NCBI GenBank assembly: GCA_963565915.1
Contig: OY751485.1
Span: 1,550,001 to 1,614,000, forward strand
DNA from: Entoloma clypeatum
Lineage: Eukaryota > Basidiomycota > Agaricomycetes > Agaricales > Entolomataceae
Direction of reading: 5' to 3'
Length of the DNA: 64,000 nt
Every line of letters begins with the position of its first letter. The first letter of the stretch is position 1. Below, in pieces: positions 62,521-64,000 of the stretch. Under the pieces are notes generated by a model. It worked only from the letters and a program-made list of their open reading frames with translations, was not told where the DNA came from and did not search any database. A program made the position numbers and the translations under genes.

Positions 62521-64000
62521 TTTTTTATTTTTATTTTTTTTATTTTTTATTTAAAAACCTCAATTTATATACCGGCGCCCGATCGCAGTCCGGTCTGCAC
62601 TAGGTACAAGGGGTAACCACTACTGCTAAGCAGGGACCGCGGTATGAGTAGCATGGTAGAGTAAGGCCCTCTGGGGACGGCCTATGTGCGTATCCGATAA
62701 GTAAAGGATAGAGATGGACACTGAAACGTCCGTGAAAGGATATTGAGACAGCGTGTTGTAGGTGGTGTGTTGTATATAGAAAAGTAGGACAAAACGAAAA
62801 CCAGAAAGAGAGATGTACGGGGGTGTTAGCCCATTCCTTATACATGAAAGAAAGAAAAAGACTTCAGACGGAAGGGGACGAGAACGTTTGCCATGTAATC
62901 ATTGGGATCCCATCGGCGGCCCATCGGATCAGCAGGAGCGTGACCTTGGACAGGCCGGACGAGCGGGAGGGAAGGGGAACAGAGGGGGCGGGTTGAGGCG
63001 CAGCCTTTGGGTTGAGGTTCTTCAAGAACGTGGGAAGAAAGGAGGGCCGTGGTTGCGGCAATCCTGGCGGGGGTCCCATGTAGGGGAAGAAAGGGGGAGA
63101 GGGAGGGCGTGGAGAGTGCATCCTGGGGGGGAAAGACGGAAGCAAAGGGGAGAAAGCCTTCCGGGGAGGGGGAGGTGGGCCGCCGCATTTGGGGGCAGAC
63201 GCACAAGGGGGCTCAGGACTCAAGGGTCTTGAAGAGCAGGGGATAGGTGCCGGTTTGGATGGCAGGGGGTGGGGCGATCTGGGTGGAGACTGACGATGTC
63301 TCTTGCCAGAGGGAGGGGGTCGCCATTCGTGAGCTGATGGAGGAGCCACTGAAGGCCCTTTCAGGACAGGAACAGGGAGGGGAGAGGGGGCACGAGAGGG
63401 TGCGGGGGAAGTGGAGGCCACAGAGGCGTAGGAGCGTGTGGGAGATGAAGGCGCCGGGGGAGGCGCTAGAGGTGTGGGCGTTTGTGGGTCTAGGGCTGAG
63501 GCCTGGACTGCCACAGAAGCGCAAGCACAAGGCGGCGCCTGGGAAGGCACAGAGGAAAGGGTGGGCGCTTGTAGCGGGTCTGGACCAGAGGTCTGGGCTG
63601 CTGCAGAGGCGTGGGGGGCATGAGGCGTTTGCGAGGAACATGCCTTGTGCGTGGGAGGGAGAGTCTGCGTCGAGCAGGACTGGCGGGCAGCTGGTGCTGG
63701 TGGGGGAGGGGGTGGTGAAGGCGTCTGGGTGGATGAGTTCGCCAACTGTCGGTGTTCTGTGTAATGGTCAATCCATGACGAGAAGTACTTTAGACGGTTT
63801 CGGAATGTTGGGGACAGTTCAAAAAAGGTGAAAGGGGACTCGCGAAAGTAGTAATTCACGGTGTCCATGCAGAATGAACGTTTGAGATCGCTGAGGAAAT
63901 CAGTGTGTTCTATGTTGGCAAAAACGGGGCGAACCAAGTATTTGTGGAGAGGATGATTATCTGGGAGAAGATCATTGTTACAGGGGGGAGCGCCAGGAAT
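62521..64000 (-). mobile_element. LINE-type element sharing its 3' UTR with LINE A (open at window edge)
   Basis: A T-rich run (62521-62552) is the A tail on the minus strand. The adjoining 3' UTR (aaaaacctcaatttatat, gatcgcagtc, gagtaaggccct) matches 270-480 of LINE A in order. Upstream on the minus strand lies one Pro-rich ORF instead of the RT/RNase H end seen in LINE A. The insertion starts 20 bp upstream of the GLEBS-like gene ATG. Confidence 0.75.
62864..64000 (-). CDS. Proline-rich ORF of the edge element (partial, N-terminus outside window)
   Basis: Open from the window edge to a stop at 62864. The N-terminal visible part (LPDNHPLHKYLVRPVFANIE, DFLSDLKRSFCMDTVNYYF, FFELSPTFRNRLKYFSSWI) looks globular. 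Then about 280 residues are Pro/Ser/Ala-rich with repeated SSTQT, CSTQT and AAQTS blocks. The C-terminus ends ITWQTFSSPSV. No family recognised. It may be an ORF1-type protein, since a LINE-like 3' UTR follows directly. Confidence 0.5.
   Translation of the reverse strand: MPGAPPCNNDLLPDNHPLHKYLVRPVFANIEHTDFLSDLKRSFCMDTVNYYFRESPFTFFELSPTFRNRLKYFSSWIDHYTEHRQLANSSTQTPSPPPPPPAPAARQSCSTQTLPPTHKACSSQTPHAPHASAAAQTSGPDPLQAPTLSSVPSQAPPCACASVAVQASALDPQTPTPLAPPPAPSSPTRSYASVASTSPAPSRAPSPLPVPVLKGPSVAPPSAHEWRPPPSGKRHRQSPPRSPHPLPSKPAPIPCSSRPLSPEPPCASAPKCGGPPPPPRKAFSPLLPSFPPRMHSPRPPSPPFFPYMGPPPGLPQPRPSFLPTFLKNLNPKAAPQPAPSVPLPSRSSGLSKVTLLLIRWAADGIPMITWQTFSSPSV

Overview
This is nuclear DNA of a filamentous basidiomycete, most probably an agaricomycete. 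Introns are frequent and short (about 49-62 bp) with GT..AG ends. The gene complement is fungal: an SAGA subunit Spt7, a vacuolar M28 protease, and kinase-like, F-box and penta-EF-hand genes. The repeats include Tad1-like LINEs, Ty1/copia and Ty3/gypsy elements with chromodomains, PIF/Harbinger, Tc1/mariner and hAT elements. The window splits into a transposon nest (about 0.25-44.5 kb) and a compact host-gene block (about 47.5-62.5 kb).

Left part. A decayed minus-strand LINE (256-5665) carries a younger, 5'-truncated LINE copy (4639-5354) bounded by a 14-bp target duplication. An apparently intact five-exon kinase-like gene follows (6001-8564). After it come a fragment duplicated from the 5' end of the protease gene at 48 kb (about 9046-9300) and a remnant rich in Ala and Glu.

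Nested stack, 9981-37459. A plus-strand copia element (copia A, TSD attgg) holds a Harbinger element in its protease (12635-15461, TSD tta), a Tc1 element in its integrase (16310-32776, TSD ta) and a second, near-identical Tc1 in its 3' LTR (35601-37219). The first Tc1 is itself split by a hAT-like element (17721-32562, 8-bp TSD). Inside that hAT lie gypsy C (plus strand, from 17873) and gypsy D (minus strand, 24150-31318). Removing the insertions restores the host reading frame at the junctions that can be tested. Gypsy D also carries an antisense spliced gene with a Zn2Cys6-like cluster. Copia A carries an extra leader ORF with a membrane segment. Most in-frame stops in this nest are TGA at positions where arginine is expected, and the two copia A LTRs differ only by transitions. 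Both point to CpG decay or a RIP-like process.

A second, young copia element (copia B, minus strand, 38693-44528, LTRs identical by eye, TSD aacgg) sits in an 18-bp minisatellite. Between it and the host genes is a broken CRN-like/kinase gene (45540-47497, minus).

Host block. In order: vacuolar M28 protease (48088-51566, +), Spt7 (52842-56055, +), penta-EF-hand protein (56369-57637, +), a protein with a C-terminal SUMO-like domain (57931-59513, +), an F-box protein (59565-61124, -), and a small protein with three repeats resembling the Rae1-binding GLEBS motif of Nup98 (61539-62500, -). The 3' tail of another LINE-type element lies 20 bp upstream of that last start codon. That element, open at the window edge, has a proline-rich ORF and shares its 3' UTR with the first LINE. 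Exon coordinates were deduced by eye from splice signals and reading frame. No RNA genes or CRISPR arrays were recognised.
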